From assembly GCF_020283565.1 (NCBI RefSeq), contig NC_060060.1, positions 930,001 to 994,000 of the forward strand: 64,000 nucleotides of DNA, in the 5' to 3' direction. The translations under genes were made by a program, and so were the position numbers. Positions 33,097 to 42,455 of this stretch are shown piece by piece. The stretch is from Trifolium pratense. Taxonomy: Eukaryota > Streptophyta > Magnoliopsida > Fabales > Fabaceae. The notes beneath the pieces were generated by a model. It saw only the letters and a program-made list of their open reading frames with translations. It ran no database searches and was not told where the DNA came from. Position 1 is the stretch's first letter; the number at the start of each line of letters is the position of its first letter.

Positions 33097-33522
33097 CAAG
33101 GTTTTAAATTGCGGTTGCGGTCGCGGATGTGGTTGCGGTTGCGGTTGCGGTTGTTGCAAATGCAGTCATTGCGTTTGCTGCAACGGCAATGCGGTTGTTG
33201 CGACGTGAAATCATTTTGAAATTTCACAAGCTATATATAAAATGAAACTACTATGTAACTACACTATTTATTCATCATTACATAGTCTTAGTTTATTCCA
33301 TAAACAATAATTTGAATGTATTTAAAATACACGGTTGAGAGATTGTTAAAAGTAGGATTTTTCATTAATTTGACACAAATTAGGATTTGAAGTTCATAAA
33401 TTTTATTTTTTAATGAGAAAATTTGAACGAATATCGCCGAAAATATCTTATGCGACTTCCGATGCGGTTGTGATGCGGTTACGATGTGTGCAATTGCGGA
33501 TGCGGACCGCAATTTAAAACCA
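33097..33522. mobile_element. MULE-type MITE with GC-rich (GCGGTT)n arms
   Basis: The inverted termini AAGGTTTTAAATTGCGGT and ACCGCAATTTAAAACC are flanked by the 10-bp direct repeat TGCACTCTAT (33087-33096, 33523-33532). Length is 426 bp. Subterminal GCGGTTGCGGTT repeats make it locally GC-rich. It has no coding capacity. Confidence 0.88.
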
Positions 33523-33532
33523 TGCACTCTAT

Positions 33533-35164
33533 AACTAGCTTAAGTTATAAAAACAAATTTGAATGGCCCAATAATCATCTGAAGATCCACGTCAAATCAG
33601 TTGAATTACCTCACAAAACAGAGCATTAATTTGCTTCATGTCCTTGTCAGCCAAGTCTTAGAAGATAGGAGAATCAAGAAAACGAAAAATTACCAAACAA
33701 CTGAGGTAAAATTGAGGGAGTATTATGATTAGTTGTTAAGCGGTTAAATAACAAAAATAAGTGAGTAGTTTATATATAATACAAGTGAAACTTATCATTA
33801 GTATGAATCATAGAGAAAATACAGGTGAAATCATGCATTGTTCCCAAAAAAATAAAAATCATGGAAAACTCACCAAGATATTGTATAATAGTGTTAACAA
33901 AGACAATGAACTGAGCTCTGGGTTCAATTGATTTCTAGGGTTCAATTGATTTCTAGGGTTTCAGTTGAAATTTAGGATTTTTTATAACATTTACTGTAGG
34001 GAAGTCCTTGGTTACCCCAGAAGACTAATTAGGTCCTGCTTGTTGAGAACTGTTGCTGGCTTGCTGCCATTAACTATGTCCATATTTCTAGCCTAAGTTT
34101 GTTTCTTGTCTGAACCAAGATGTCCACAAGTCATATCACAAAGCTCACTCAAACTAGACCACAAAAATTTATACCTCTGTTTCTAAGTTTTAACCAAGAG
34201 CTTTATCAGTTTTTTGCCACAAAAATAAATCTAAAATCTAATCAGAGTAAGAGCATGGATGGAAGAACTAGAAGTCAGTCCATAAAATTATTAGGAATGG
34301 ATAAAATGGGGATGGATTTATCTCAAGGTAAAATTTCATATGACCTTATAAGGCTAATAGCTAGAAGTCAAGACTTTTAGATAACTTTGTCAAATGATAT
34401 AGAAGTCAATAAAATTGCAAACTCACAGCCAATGTTATATAAAGAAATTAGTAGTTAGAGCCAATGTATATATCAAATTGACAAATTGTGCATTGTCAAC
34501 TAGTTTTGCTATACAATATGGTACCACTCATGAGATGATGCACACAGCAGACATGACAATGCTAAAAATTGTATTACAAAGAAGCTTCTTTGTAGCGGGG
34601 TCGGCAACTTTGCCGAAATCAAAATAATCTAATAATTTTTGTAAATACTTATAATAATTAATAATCAAATTAACAATAACAGTACAACTGTCAATTATTA
34701 CACATTATCAATCAAATCATCGAACTCACCTTGTACAGGTCTAGGGGCGAAATCAAAATTTGTGTCCATAATTTAGGAAAAGTAGAGAAAATGTGGAGAC
34801 ATAATGGTTGTTACATTGATAATTTCCCTTCGAGGTATATTGATTCTTGACCTTTCTTACAATAACCTGAAATACACACGAAAAGAAGTATACGAATGAG
34901 GTGACGGCAACAAAGGTGCTCAGAGAAGAAATTAGGGTTCGACAGTGAGGTTCTTGCTATTTTGGGAGAGAAATCAAGAGATTTAGGGTTCGACAGAGAT
35001 GGAGGTTGTGAGAAGAGGAGTGATGGAACTATGCAGTTTTGAGTAGAGGAACAATGGATTGGAGACGTGTTTTTATTTTTTTTTAATTATCTGGTTTTCC
35101 CTTTTTTTAATTCATCAACCAAGGGTTCAAAGGTTCGACACCCACTAACCACAAATTGTTTTTT
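33533..35164. other. Intergenic, no gene supported
   Basis: A direct repeat GGTTCAATTGATTTCTAGG (33922, 33942) is visible. 34880-35060 holds a purine-rich, UTR-like stretch with two GGGTTCGACAG repeats, probably interior of the CACTA ending at 35436. Short frames have no recognisable similarity. Confidence 0.5.
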
Positions 35165-35436
35165 ATAAATTCATTTATCATAGCGCTTATATCAAAAGCG
35201 CTATTGTAGGTATCAACGTTAATAGCGGTTTTGCGAAAATGCTATTAAAGAGTTCCGCGTTTTTAGCTTTTAATAGCGCCTTTTTCAAAAGCGCTATAAT
35301 AGTATACCCGGGTTCAGTGTTTTAAAAGCGTTTTACCTAAAAGCGCTTTTATAAGGGATCCGAGTTACGTTTTAATAGCGCTATTGAAATAAGCGCTATT
35401 AAAAATGCGCTATTAAAGCTTTTTTTTGTAGTAGTG
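35165..35436. mobile_element. CACTA right-end region (AATAGCGCT repeats)
   Basis: At least ten TAATAGCGCTATT / AAAGCGCTATT-like subterminal motifs end in TTTTTTTGTAGTAGTG. The left end was not identified. Confidence 0.65.
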
Positions 35437-36177
35437 AGTAGTGACTCTAAGATATACTACAAACTTGGAAAATGGCAGTATTGTGGTGAGTATTTTTTTT
35501 TATTAATGGAATTACTATTGTTAAATGGGATTATATATTAAACTGCATTAGAGAGGAAGATGATTTAATGTAATTGCACTTATGATTTTTTATTGCACAT
35601 TGGAAGGTTTGTGAAAGGTCACTGTCTGGTTCTGGTGCTGGACCTAATGCTGCTGCTGCCTCACAATTTGAGAGGACTAAAATGCTTCCCAGTGGCTATT
35701 TGATTCGATCATGTGAAGGTGGAGGGTCAATACATTAACATGATTAATGATATGGTTTTTTTGTGTTTTTGTATTGCGAAATTTGGTGAGATATAATTTT
35801 AGGGAGAAAACTCTCCTCAAATATAGGGTTATATGAAGAATACTAAAGTTCTTGTTTTATTCATTATGCTTATGGCTCTATATATAGAGCTACATAAAAA
35901 CAAATCATATATTTTTAAAACAAAACTAATCCTATAATAAATTCTAAACAAATCTTAAATATTCTAAATAGAAATATAAATCATAAAACCTAATATTATC
36001 ATATTTTAAATATAAATCTAAATAATATTTAAATCTAAGATCTTCAGAAGATATTTAGGCATATTATTCTCAACAATTAATATATTCTTAAAGGCATGGA
36101 GTTTACCAGAAGTGCTGCGACGACTCTACGAATCATCAATGATGGTTGCTCAGAGACTTGACAATTGCAGTTAAGTA

Positions 36178-36355
36178 TGTTAGATATTAATTATTTATGT
36201 TTTTATTATATCTTGTATTGGTAAGGGTAGTTTAGTCTTTTTCTAGTATCTAATATTTATACTCTATTGTAACCTTTACTCTTCAAGTTTTGTTCATTGT
36301 ATTGAAACCCTAAATCAAATTGTCTTTCTCTTATGTATGGTTATCATTCTTAACA
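36178..36355 (+). repeat. 5' LTR of the copia element
   Basis: It starts TGTTAGATATTAATT and ends ATCATTCTTAACA. It includes a short TATATCTTGTATTGG promoter-like stretch. It is apparently identical to the 3' LTR. Confidence 0.95.
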
Positions 36356-36367
36356 TGGTATCAGAGC
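36356..36367 (+). other. Primer-binding site (initiator Met-tRNA)
   Basis: TGGTATCAGAGC directly follows the 5' LTR. It is the standard plant copia priming site. Confidence 0.93.
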
Positions 36368-36916
36368 TTGGTTCTTTCCACTCATCAATTTGAAGAAACA
36401 CATCAAAGAAAGGGAGAATGATATGGTTAGTTGGTTTTATGAAAAAAGAAAAAAAAAATCGGTTTTGATTTAGTAAAATTTGGGGTTTCTTGAATCAATT
36501 TGGCATTTGAGTTTATTCTTTGGTGTTGCAATCTCATCTATTCAATTCTTTCCATTTGTTCAATTTTAAATTCTTTGAATCCTTGAATTGGCATTGATTT
36601 TCTACCCACTTTGAATTTGGGAAATCATATACTTATATACTTTGAAGGAATTAATAGGATTGATATTCCTATTTGTGTGCTGCCGCTGCCGCTGCCACGT
36701 GAATGGTGTTTATAGGATCTTATATCATTGGGTTTATTTCTTGCTTGTTGCAAGCATACAGTTTGTATTTTGGCACATTGTGGTTGTGATTTTTCGGCAC
36801 ATTTTGGCTTGTTATTTTTAACGGCAGTTTGGGGATTATTTGGTACACTTTTGTTTTATTACGAGCTTTGTTGTTGGTGTTCTGTCTATTGATTTGGTGA
36901 TTGGTGCTTCTGAAAT

Positions 36917-39900
36917 TTGTCTTCCGCTGATAGGCTACCACTTATTTTGTTACTCCGATTGTTTGTTATGGCTAATGTTGTTGCTGCCGCTCCTTCTCCC
37001 ATTGGCTCTAGAATTGGTCATGTATACCCACATGAGACTACTTCACGAGTGTTTGATCTTGCTGAGCAATTCCAAAAGTTTCTCGCCACTCAGCCTCATG
37101 CCACGTCTGTCTCCTCTATTAAAGGTTTGACCCCGTCTAATTTGTCAGGTACATCTTCCATATGGGTTCTTGATTCTGGAGCATCACATCATATGTCATA
37201 TGATTATAAGTCTTTTTTGTCTTTAAATCCTACATCACCTATGTCAGTCATGACTGCCGATGGCACTCCTATGCCATTAGGAGGAATTGGGTCAGTGTCT
37301 ACATCTAATTTGTTTCTTTCTGATGTTTATTATATTCCTAATCTCACTTTGAGTCTTGCTTCTGTTAGTCAATTGTGTGATTCTGGTTACTCTGTTATGT
37401 TTTCTTCCACTCATTGTCATGTGCAGGATCGGCAATCTGGGAAGTTGATTGGGACAGGACGTAGACATGGGGGACTTTATGTTCTGGATGAGCTGAGAGT
37501 TCCTGATACTGCAGCCTCAGTTTCTACTTCTGATATTGATTTATCATCTTTTCGTTTAAATTTATCATCTTCTAACTTTTATTTGTGGCATTCTCGTCTT
37601 AGTCATGTTTCTGCATCTAGATTAAAATACTTAGCCTCTACTGGAGCTTTAGGAAAGATGCAAATTAGTGATATTTCTGATTGTTGTGGTTGCAAACTTG
37701 CCAAATTTTCTGCTTTGCCCTTTAATAAAAGTGTTTCTATATCCAAAGCACCTTTTGACTTAGTTCACTCTGATGTATGGGGTCCATCGCCGGTTCTTAC
37801 CAAAGGTGGATCTAGATATTATGTTTCTTTTATTGATGATTGTACTCGTTATTGTTGGGTTTATCTTATGAAAAATCGTTCTGAGTTTTTTGAAATTTAT
37901 CATATGTTTCGTGCTATGGTTAAGACTCAACACAATGCTGTTATAAAGTGCTTTCGTTGTGATTTAGGTGGTGAATATACTTCTAATAAATTCTCCGAGT
38001 TACTTGCTTTTGATGGTACTATTCACCAGACTTCATGTACTGATACTCCTCAACAAAACGGTGTTGCTGAAAGAAAACATCGTCATATTGTGGAGACTGC
38101 TCGTTCCCTTTTGTTGTCTGCTTCTGTTCCAAAAGAGTTTTGGGGCGAAGCAATTTTAACTGCCGTTCATGCCATTAATAGAATTCTATCATCTGTCACC
38201 TCAGGTTTGTCTCCCTTTGAAAAATTGTATGGTTCTTGTCCTGATTATTCTTCTTTGAAGGTCTTTGGTTCTACTTGCTTTGTTCTTCGTCCACACGTGG
38301 AACGTGATAAATTGTCTCCTCGTTCTACAATATGTGTTTTTCTTGGTTATGGAGCTGGTCAGAAGGGTTATCGTTGTTATGACCCCTCAAGTAAAAAATT
38401 GTATGTATCTCGTCATGTTGTGTTTCTTGAGCACATACCATTTTTTTCTCTTTCCTCTGATTCACATGATTCTAGTAGGTCTGAACTGACTAAGATTGAT
38501 CCTTTTGGTCTTGATAATAATGTTTCTAGTGATTGTAATTTTGAGAGTTGCAGGGATGGTACTACTGCTACTCCAGATATTGATATCCCCCTTGTCCCCA
38601 CGGCTACCCAACAACCTCCTACGACTGTTGATCCGCCGCCTCCTCCTCGTTATCCCTCTCGTGACCGTAAGTCTACTCAGTTACCTGATTTTGTCTATTC
38701 CACTTACTCTGCTTCTTTTGCTTCTTTTCTAACTTCTATCCACAGTTTGTCTGAGCCATCTTCTTATGAAGAGGCTATACTTGATCCACTCTGGCAACAG
38801 GCAATGACAGAAGAACTTTCTGCTTTGCACAAGACAGATACTTGGGAATTAGTACCTCTTCCTCTTGGAAAACATGCTATTGGGTCTCGTTGGGTATACA
38901 AAATCAAAACTAAGTCTGATGGGTCAGTTGAGCGCTACAAAGCACGCCTTGTTGCTAAGGGATTTTCTCAACAATATGGTATGGATTATGAAGAAACATT
39001 TGCTCCAGTAGCCAAGATGACAACTATTCGTACTCTTATTGCAGTTGCATCTGTTCGTCAGTGGCATATTTCTCAAATGGATGTTAAAAATGCATTTCTT
39101 AATGGTGATCTTCACGAGGAAGTTTATATGGTACCTCCACCAGGTGTTTCTCATAATCAGGGGGAAGTGTGTAAGTTGAAGAAGGCCCTATATGGTTTGA
39201 AACAAGCTCCACGAGCTTGGTTTGAGAAGTTTAGCACTGTGATTACATCTCTTGGCTTCCGCTCTAGTGATTATGATTCGGCTTTGTTTGTTAGAACCAC
39301 TTCTCATGGTCGTATTTTACTCTCATTATATGTTGATGATATGGTTATTACAGGTGATGATGTTGATGGGATTGTTGATTTGAAATTACAGTTAGCCAAA
39401 CAGTTTGAGATGAAAGACTTAGGTTCTCTTCGTTACTTCTTGGGTCTTGAAGTTGCATACTCTCCTAGAGGCTACCTTCTCTCTCAATCCAAGTACATTG
39501 CAAACATTCTTGAACAAGCTCATCTTTCGGATACAAGAACAGTAGATAGTCCTCTTGAGTTGAATGTGAAATATGCTCCCTCTGATGGTGTTCCTTTACC
39601 AAATCCCACTTTGTATCGTACTTTGGTTGGCAGTCTGGTGTACCTTACAATTACCAGACCTGATATTGCTTATGCTGTTCATGTTGTTAGTCAGTTTGTT
39701 GTCTCTCCCACTACAGTTCATTGGGCTGCCGTTCTTCGCATTCTTCGCTATCTTCGAGGGACACAGTTTCAGAGCATTCTATTTCCCTCATCCTCTGCAT
39801 TGGAGTTACGTGCTTATTCTGACGCTGATTGGGCTGGTGACCCAACTGATCGTAAGTCTACCACCGGTTTTTGTATTTTTCTTGGAGACTCTCTTATTTC

Positions 39901-40282
39901 TTGGAAGAGTAAGAAACAAGATATTGTCTCTCGCTCCTCTACAGAAGCCGAGTATCGTGCTATGGCATCCACTACTACTGAAATAGTTTGGTTGCGTTGG
40001 TTACTTTCTGATATGGGTATTCCTCTTTCTGAACCAACTCCCATGTATTGTGATAATAAGAGTGCCATTCAAATTGCCCACAACTCGGTATTTCATGAAC
40101 GCACAAAGCATATTGAGATTGATTGCCATTTCACTCGTCATCATCTTCAGCAGAGAACGATTACTCTACCGTTTGTCTCATCCTCCTTGCAGATTGCTGA
40201 CTTGTTTACGAAAACGCTTTCCACTAAACGTTTTCGTTTATTGATTGACAAACTCTCGATGCTACCTGTTAATGCATCGTGA
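36917..40282 (+). CDS. Copia pol polyprotein: protease, integrase, reverse transcriptase, RNase H
   Basis: 1,121 codons without a stop. The aspartic protease has WVLDSGASHHMS (Asp86). The integrase zinc finger H-H-C-C spans about residues 225-259, and its core has DLVHSDVWGPSP, DLGGEYTSN and QNGVAERKH. The reverse transcriptase has YKARLVAKGFSQQ, QMDVKNAFLNG, LYGLKQAPRAW and YVDDM near 805. RNase H has YSDADWAGD and SRSSTEAEYRAM near 1000. All catalytic motifs are intact. A complete copia polyprotein would have about 300 more residues of gag with a CCHC knuckle in front. Here protease is preceded only by a short leader. The true start may be the later ATG at 36968 (MANVVAAAP). Confidence 0.95.
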   Translation: MSSADRLPLILLLRLFVMANVVAAAPSPIGSRIGHVYPHETTSRVFDLAEQFQKFLATQPHATSVSSIKGLTPSNLSGTSSIWVLDSGASHHMSYDYKSFLSLNPTSPMSVMTADGTPMPLGGIGSVSTSNLFLSDVYYIPNLTLSLASVSQLCDSGYSVMFSSTHCHVQDRQSGKLIGTGRRHGGLYVLDELRVPDTAASVSTSDIDLSSFRLNLSSSNFYLWHSRLSHVSASRLKYLASTGALGKMQISDISDCCGCKLAKFSALPFNKSVSISKAPFDLVHSDVWGPSPVLTKGGSRYYVSFIDDCTRYCWVYLMKNRSEFFEIYHMFRAMVKTQHNAVIKCFRCDLGGEYTSNKFSELLAFDGTIHQTSCTDTPQQNGVAERKHRHIVETARSLLLSASVPKEFWGEAILTAVHAINRILSSVTSGLSPFEKLYGSCPDYSSLKVFGSTCFVLRPHVERDKLSPRSTICVFLGYGAGQKGYRCYDPSSKKLYVSRHVVFLEHIPFFSLSSDSHDSSRSELTKIDPFGLDNNVSSDCNFESCRDGTTATPDIDIPLVPTATQQPPTTVDPPPPPRYPSRDRKSTQLPDFVYSTYSASFASFLTSIHSLSEPSSYEEAILDPLWQQAMTEELSALHKTDTWELVPLPLGKHAIGSRWVYKIKTKSDGSVERYKARLVAKGFSQQYGMDYEETFAPVAKMTTIRTLIAVASVRQWHISQMDVKNAFLNGDLHEEVYMVPPPGVSHNQGEVCKLKKALYGLKQAPRAWFEKFSTVITSLGFRSSDYDSALFVRTTSHGRILLSLYVDDMVITGDDVDGIVDLKLQLAKQFEMKDLGSLRYFLGLEVAYSPRGYLLSQSKYIANILEQAHLSDTRTVDSPLELNVKYAPSDGVPLPNPTLYRTLVGSLVYLTITRPDIAYAVHVVSQFVVSPTTVHWAAVLRILRYLRGTQFQSILFPSSSALELRAYSDADWAGDPTDRKSTTGFCIFLGDSLISWKSKKQDIVSRSSTEAEYRAMASTTTEIVWLRWLLSDMGIPLSEPTPMYCDNKSAIQIAHNSVFHERTKHIEIDCHFTRHHLQQRTITLPFVSSSLQIADLFTKTLSTKRFRLLIDKLSMLPVNAS

Positions 40283-40295
40283 GTTTGAGGGGAGA

Positions 40296-40473
40296 TGTTA
40301 GATATTAATTATTTATGTTTTTATTATATCTTGTATTGGTAAGGGTAGTTTAGTCTTTTTCTAGTATCTAATATTTATACTCTATTGTAACCTTTACTCT
40401 TCAAGTTTTGTTCATTGTATTGAAACCCTAAATCAAATTGTCTTTCTCTTATGTATGGTTATCATTCTTAACA
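40296..40473 (+). repeat. 3' LTR of the copia element
   Basis: 178 bp, matching the 5' LTR base for base by eye, and followed by AAGTA. Confidence 0.95.
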
Positions 40474-40949
40474 AAGTACACACTATTATTAATGCACGAC
40501 GTTGGATTCTATTACAAACTTTGGTAGACTATTGTGATTATCGTAGAGAATATTCAAATTGAGCAATTTTTTAGCTAAGAAGATCGGTATTAATACTATG
40601 GCTTTTGTGACATGCACTTCACTATATCAGGCAAGAAGCTCAAGAAAACAAGTGGCGAAGTGGTGTATGGCATGGGTCAGCAGCCTGCGGTACAGAGAAC
40701 TTTTAGCCAAAGGCTGAGCAGGTATATGTTACACATAATTTGCCGCCTTGTAAACTATTTCAGCCTGCTGTTTAACTATTTGTAGTTTGACATACTTGGT
40801 TTTTCAATATAATTTAAGTTTTCTTTTAATTTTATTTTCATGATTATATAGTGTACACAAATATAGTGTGTGGATTGTAACCAAAAAATAGTGTGTGGAT
40901 TCAAAAAATTCTTTTAACTAATAACAGGTGTTACTGACTGTAGGTATAA

Positions 40950-41147
40950 AAAAAATTGTCAAACCTATATCAACGGACAAAAATACCGTAGCTATAGGCT
41001 ATTGGGACGGTAATTTTCCGTTGGCGTAGCAAATTATGGGTGACGGTACGAAACCCCCCGTTGGTGTAGGTTTTAGAGCCTATACTACAGTTTTTGGACT
41101 TTTACCTACGGCATTTAGCCTCACTATATATCAGATTTCTTGTAGTG
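40950..41147. mobile_element. CACTA right-end fragment (CCGTAGGTA family)
   Basis: It ends ATTTCTTGTAGTG and carries GTAGGTTTTAGAGCC / ACCTACGGCA motifs. It is the inverted counterpart of the left end at 48462-48570, so both belong to one family. Confidence 0.65.
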
Positions 41148-42108
41148 TGTCCAATACAAAAATTGAGAGTGATGGTAACCTAACATAGATTGTGAAAATT
41201 CGCAAGACTATGTTCATATGGGTAAGAATAAGTCACTTGTCAATTTGAGGAGACACTGTTCATTTTTATTTGTGAGAGTTCATCCCTATCGTGTAGGATA
41301 GTATATACTACAGTGATGGAGGTTGAGTTTATTCTCTTAATGAATCTATAGCTCATGAATGAGTGGTGTACACTTGATAGATTCACCTATATAAGTGTTG
41401 AGGTGGGGCCACCTCCATGGAAGCTTGGGCAGACTTTCTAGAGACACTTATGAAATCCAGGTAGAGATACAAGGCCAAAATGCACCACACCGTGTTGAAC
41501 AAGTTTAGACGAAAGATCAATGTGAGTGATGAGATCACTGATACACACTTTAATTCAACTTTGGACGAAAGGTAGTTGGCGGTTACACTTTGATTGAAGA
41601 TCAATATAGTGCAACGTTAACATATGATAGGAGGTATGGCCTATATATATAAGGGTTCACTAGAAGCGGCACAAGATATATAATTATAAGTAACACAAGT
41701 AAAATATATATAATATAAAATTTCCGTGAGCATCCAAAAGTAGTTCCTTGAGACCTTGCTAATTCATGTGTAGTGCTAGCAAGAAATGAATGTTGTATCC
41801 TGGAGGGTATTAACTATGAAACCAACTGCACCGGACAACTTATCTGTGGTGACGAAATACTCTTAAGCCTAGTGCATTTGCACAACTCAGTCAACAATTC
41901 GATAAGCTTTTCTTCTCAATTTTATTTTGTTATGCACCATATTTATTTGTTCTAATATTTTTTTTATTTATATTAATATAATAACTTTATGTCAGATATT
42001 TTTCCAACATGAAATACTTATAGTACATTTCAAGTGTGTCCTCTCGTGTGGCATATATGTAAGATCCTGTCATGTGGGTGTGAGATGATACTTTTAAATA
42101 GGAAAAAG
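41148..42108. other. Repeat-derived intergenic sequence, no gene supported
   Basis: The stretch at 41220-41650 (GAATGAGTGGTGTACACTTG and nearby, with TATATATATAAGGG at its end) has the look of an LTR with promoter, but ends could not be set. No protein similarity was seen. Confidence 0.35.
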
Positions 42109-42228
42109 ATCAACAGAAGACTTTTGAAGAAGTCAAAAAATATTTGTCGAATCCTCCAACTTTAATGCCTCCCGTTAAAAACAAATTTATGAAGTTGTAT
42201 ATTTCTGCATCTAACTCAACTATTGGAA
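42109..42228 (+). pseudogene. Ty3/gypsy pol remnant (RT-RNase H junction)
   Basis: The frame reads FEEVKKYLSNPPTLMPP, then KFMKLYISASNSTIG. This is the typical gypsy AFxxIKxYLxxPPVLxxP ... LYLSxSxxAIG segment between reverse transcriptase and RNase H. Only 40 codons remain, directly upstream of NCR gene E. Confidence 0.75.
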
Positions 42229-42279
42229 AACCTTACATTATGATGGATACCCACAAAGTCACATATATGTCATGATTCA

Positions 42280-42455
42280 ACCTTATTAATTTTATATTTA
42301 GATTTTCCCTTCTCTATTATGAAGGGATAAAAAAGAAATAAAAAAATATAATGAAAGGTCAAGTGATGTTTTTTGTAATAAAAAAAAGCATGGATTTTTT
42401 TGACACCATAAAATGTTCAAACAATTCCTATTTCTAGATTCATAAAAGAAAAAAT
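42280..42455 (+). promoter_or_regulatory. NCR E promoter region
   Basis: CCCTTCTCTATTATGAAGGG (42307-42326), a TGAAAGGTCAAGTGATG block and a degenerate TATA (CCATAAAATG at 42406) keep the order seen before genes A-D. The CTCTT-containing block is lost, so the promoter is shorter. Confidence 0.6.

Larger units (their letters stand above)
36178..40473 (+). mobile_element. Ty1/copia LTR retrotransposon, very young, gag-less
   Basis: The LTRs are 36178-36355 and 40296-40473, 178 bp each, and I see no difference between them. The target duplication is AAGTA (36173-36177, 40474-40478). The primer-binding site TGGTATCAGAGC (36356-36367) matches initiator Met-tRNA. A polypurine tract GAGTTTGAGGGGAGA precedes the 3' LTR. 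The internal region codes for protease to RNase H in one open frame but has no capsid (gag) coding. The 550 bp after the primer site resemble no gag. The element must have moved with gag protein supplied from elsewhere, or lost gag on copying. Confidence 0.95.
35607..40721 (+). pseudogene. REV-like: HD-ZIP III transcription factor pseudogene (REVOLUTA-like), split by a copia element
   Basis: Three remnants lie in order and on one strand. 35607-35740 reads VCERSLSGSGAGPN, then MLPSGYLIRSCEGGGSI, then a stop after IH. 36093-36175 reads AWSLPEVLRRLYESSMMVAQ, then a stop. 40631-40721 reads TSGEVVYGMGQQPAVQRTFS then QRLSR. This is the START-domain end and following segment of plant class III HD-ZIP proteins, closest in wording to REVOLUTA. 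Stops, a +1 frameshift (AAAA before ACAAGT) and lost residues show it is dead. The homeodomain, leucine zipper and C-terminal MEKHLA are absent. The copia element at 36178-40473 sits between remnants two and three. Confidence 0.85.

Noticed and set aside
38265..40244. Several overlapping hydrophobic frames inside the copia pol gene, both strands
   Set aside because: Out-of-frame shadows of the polyprotein.
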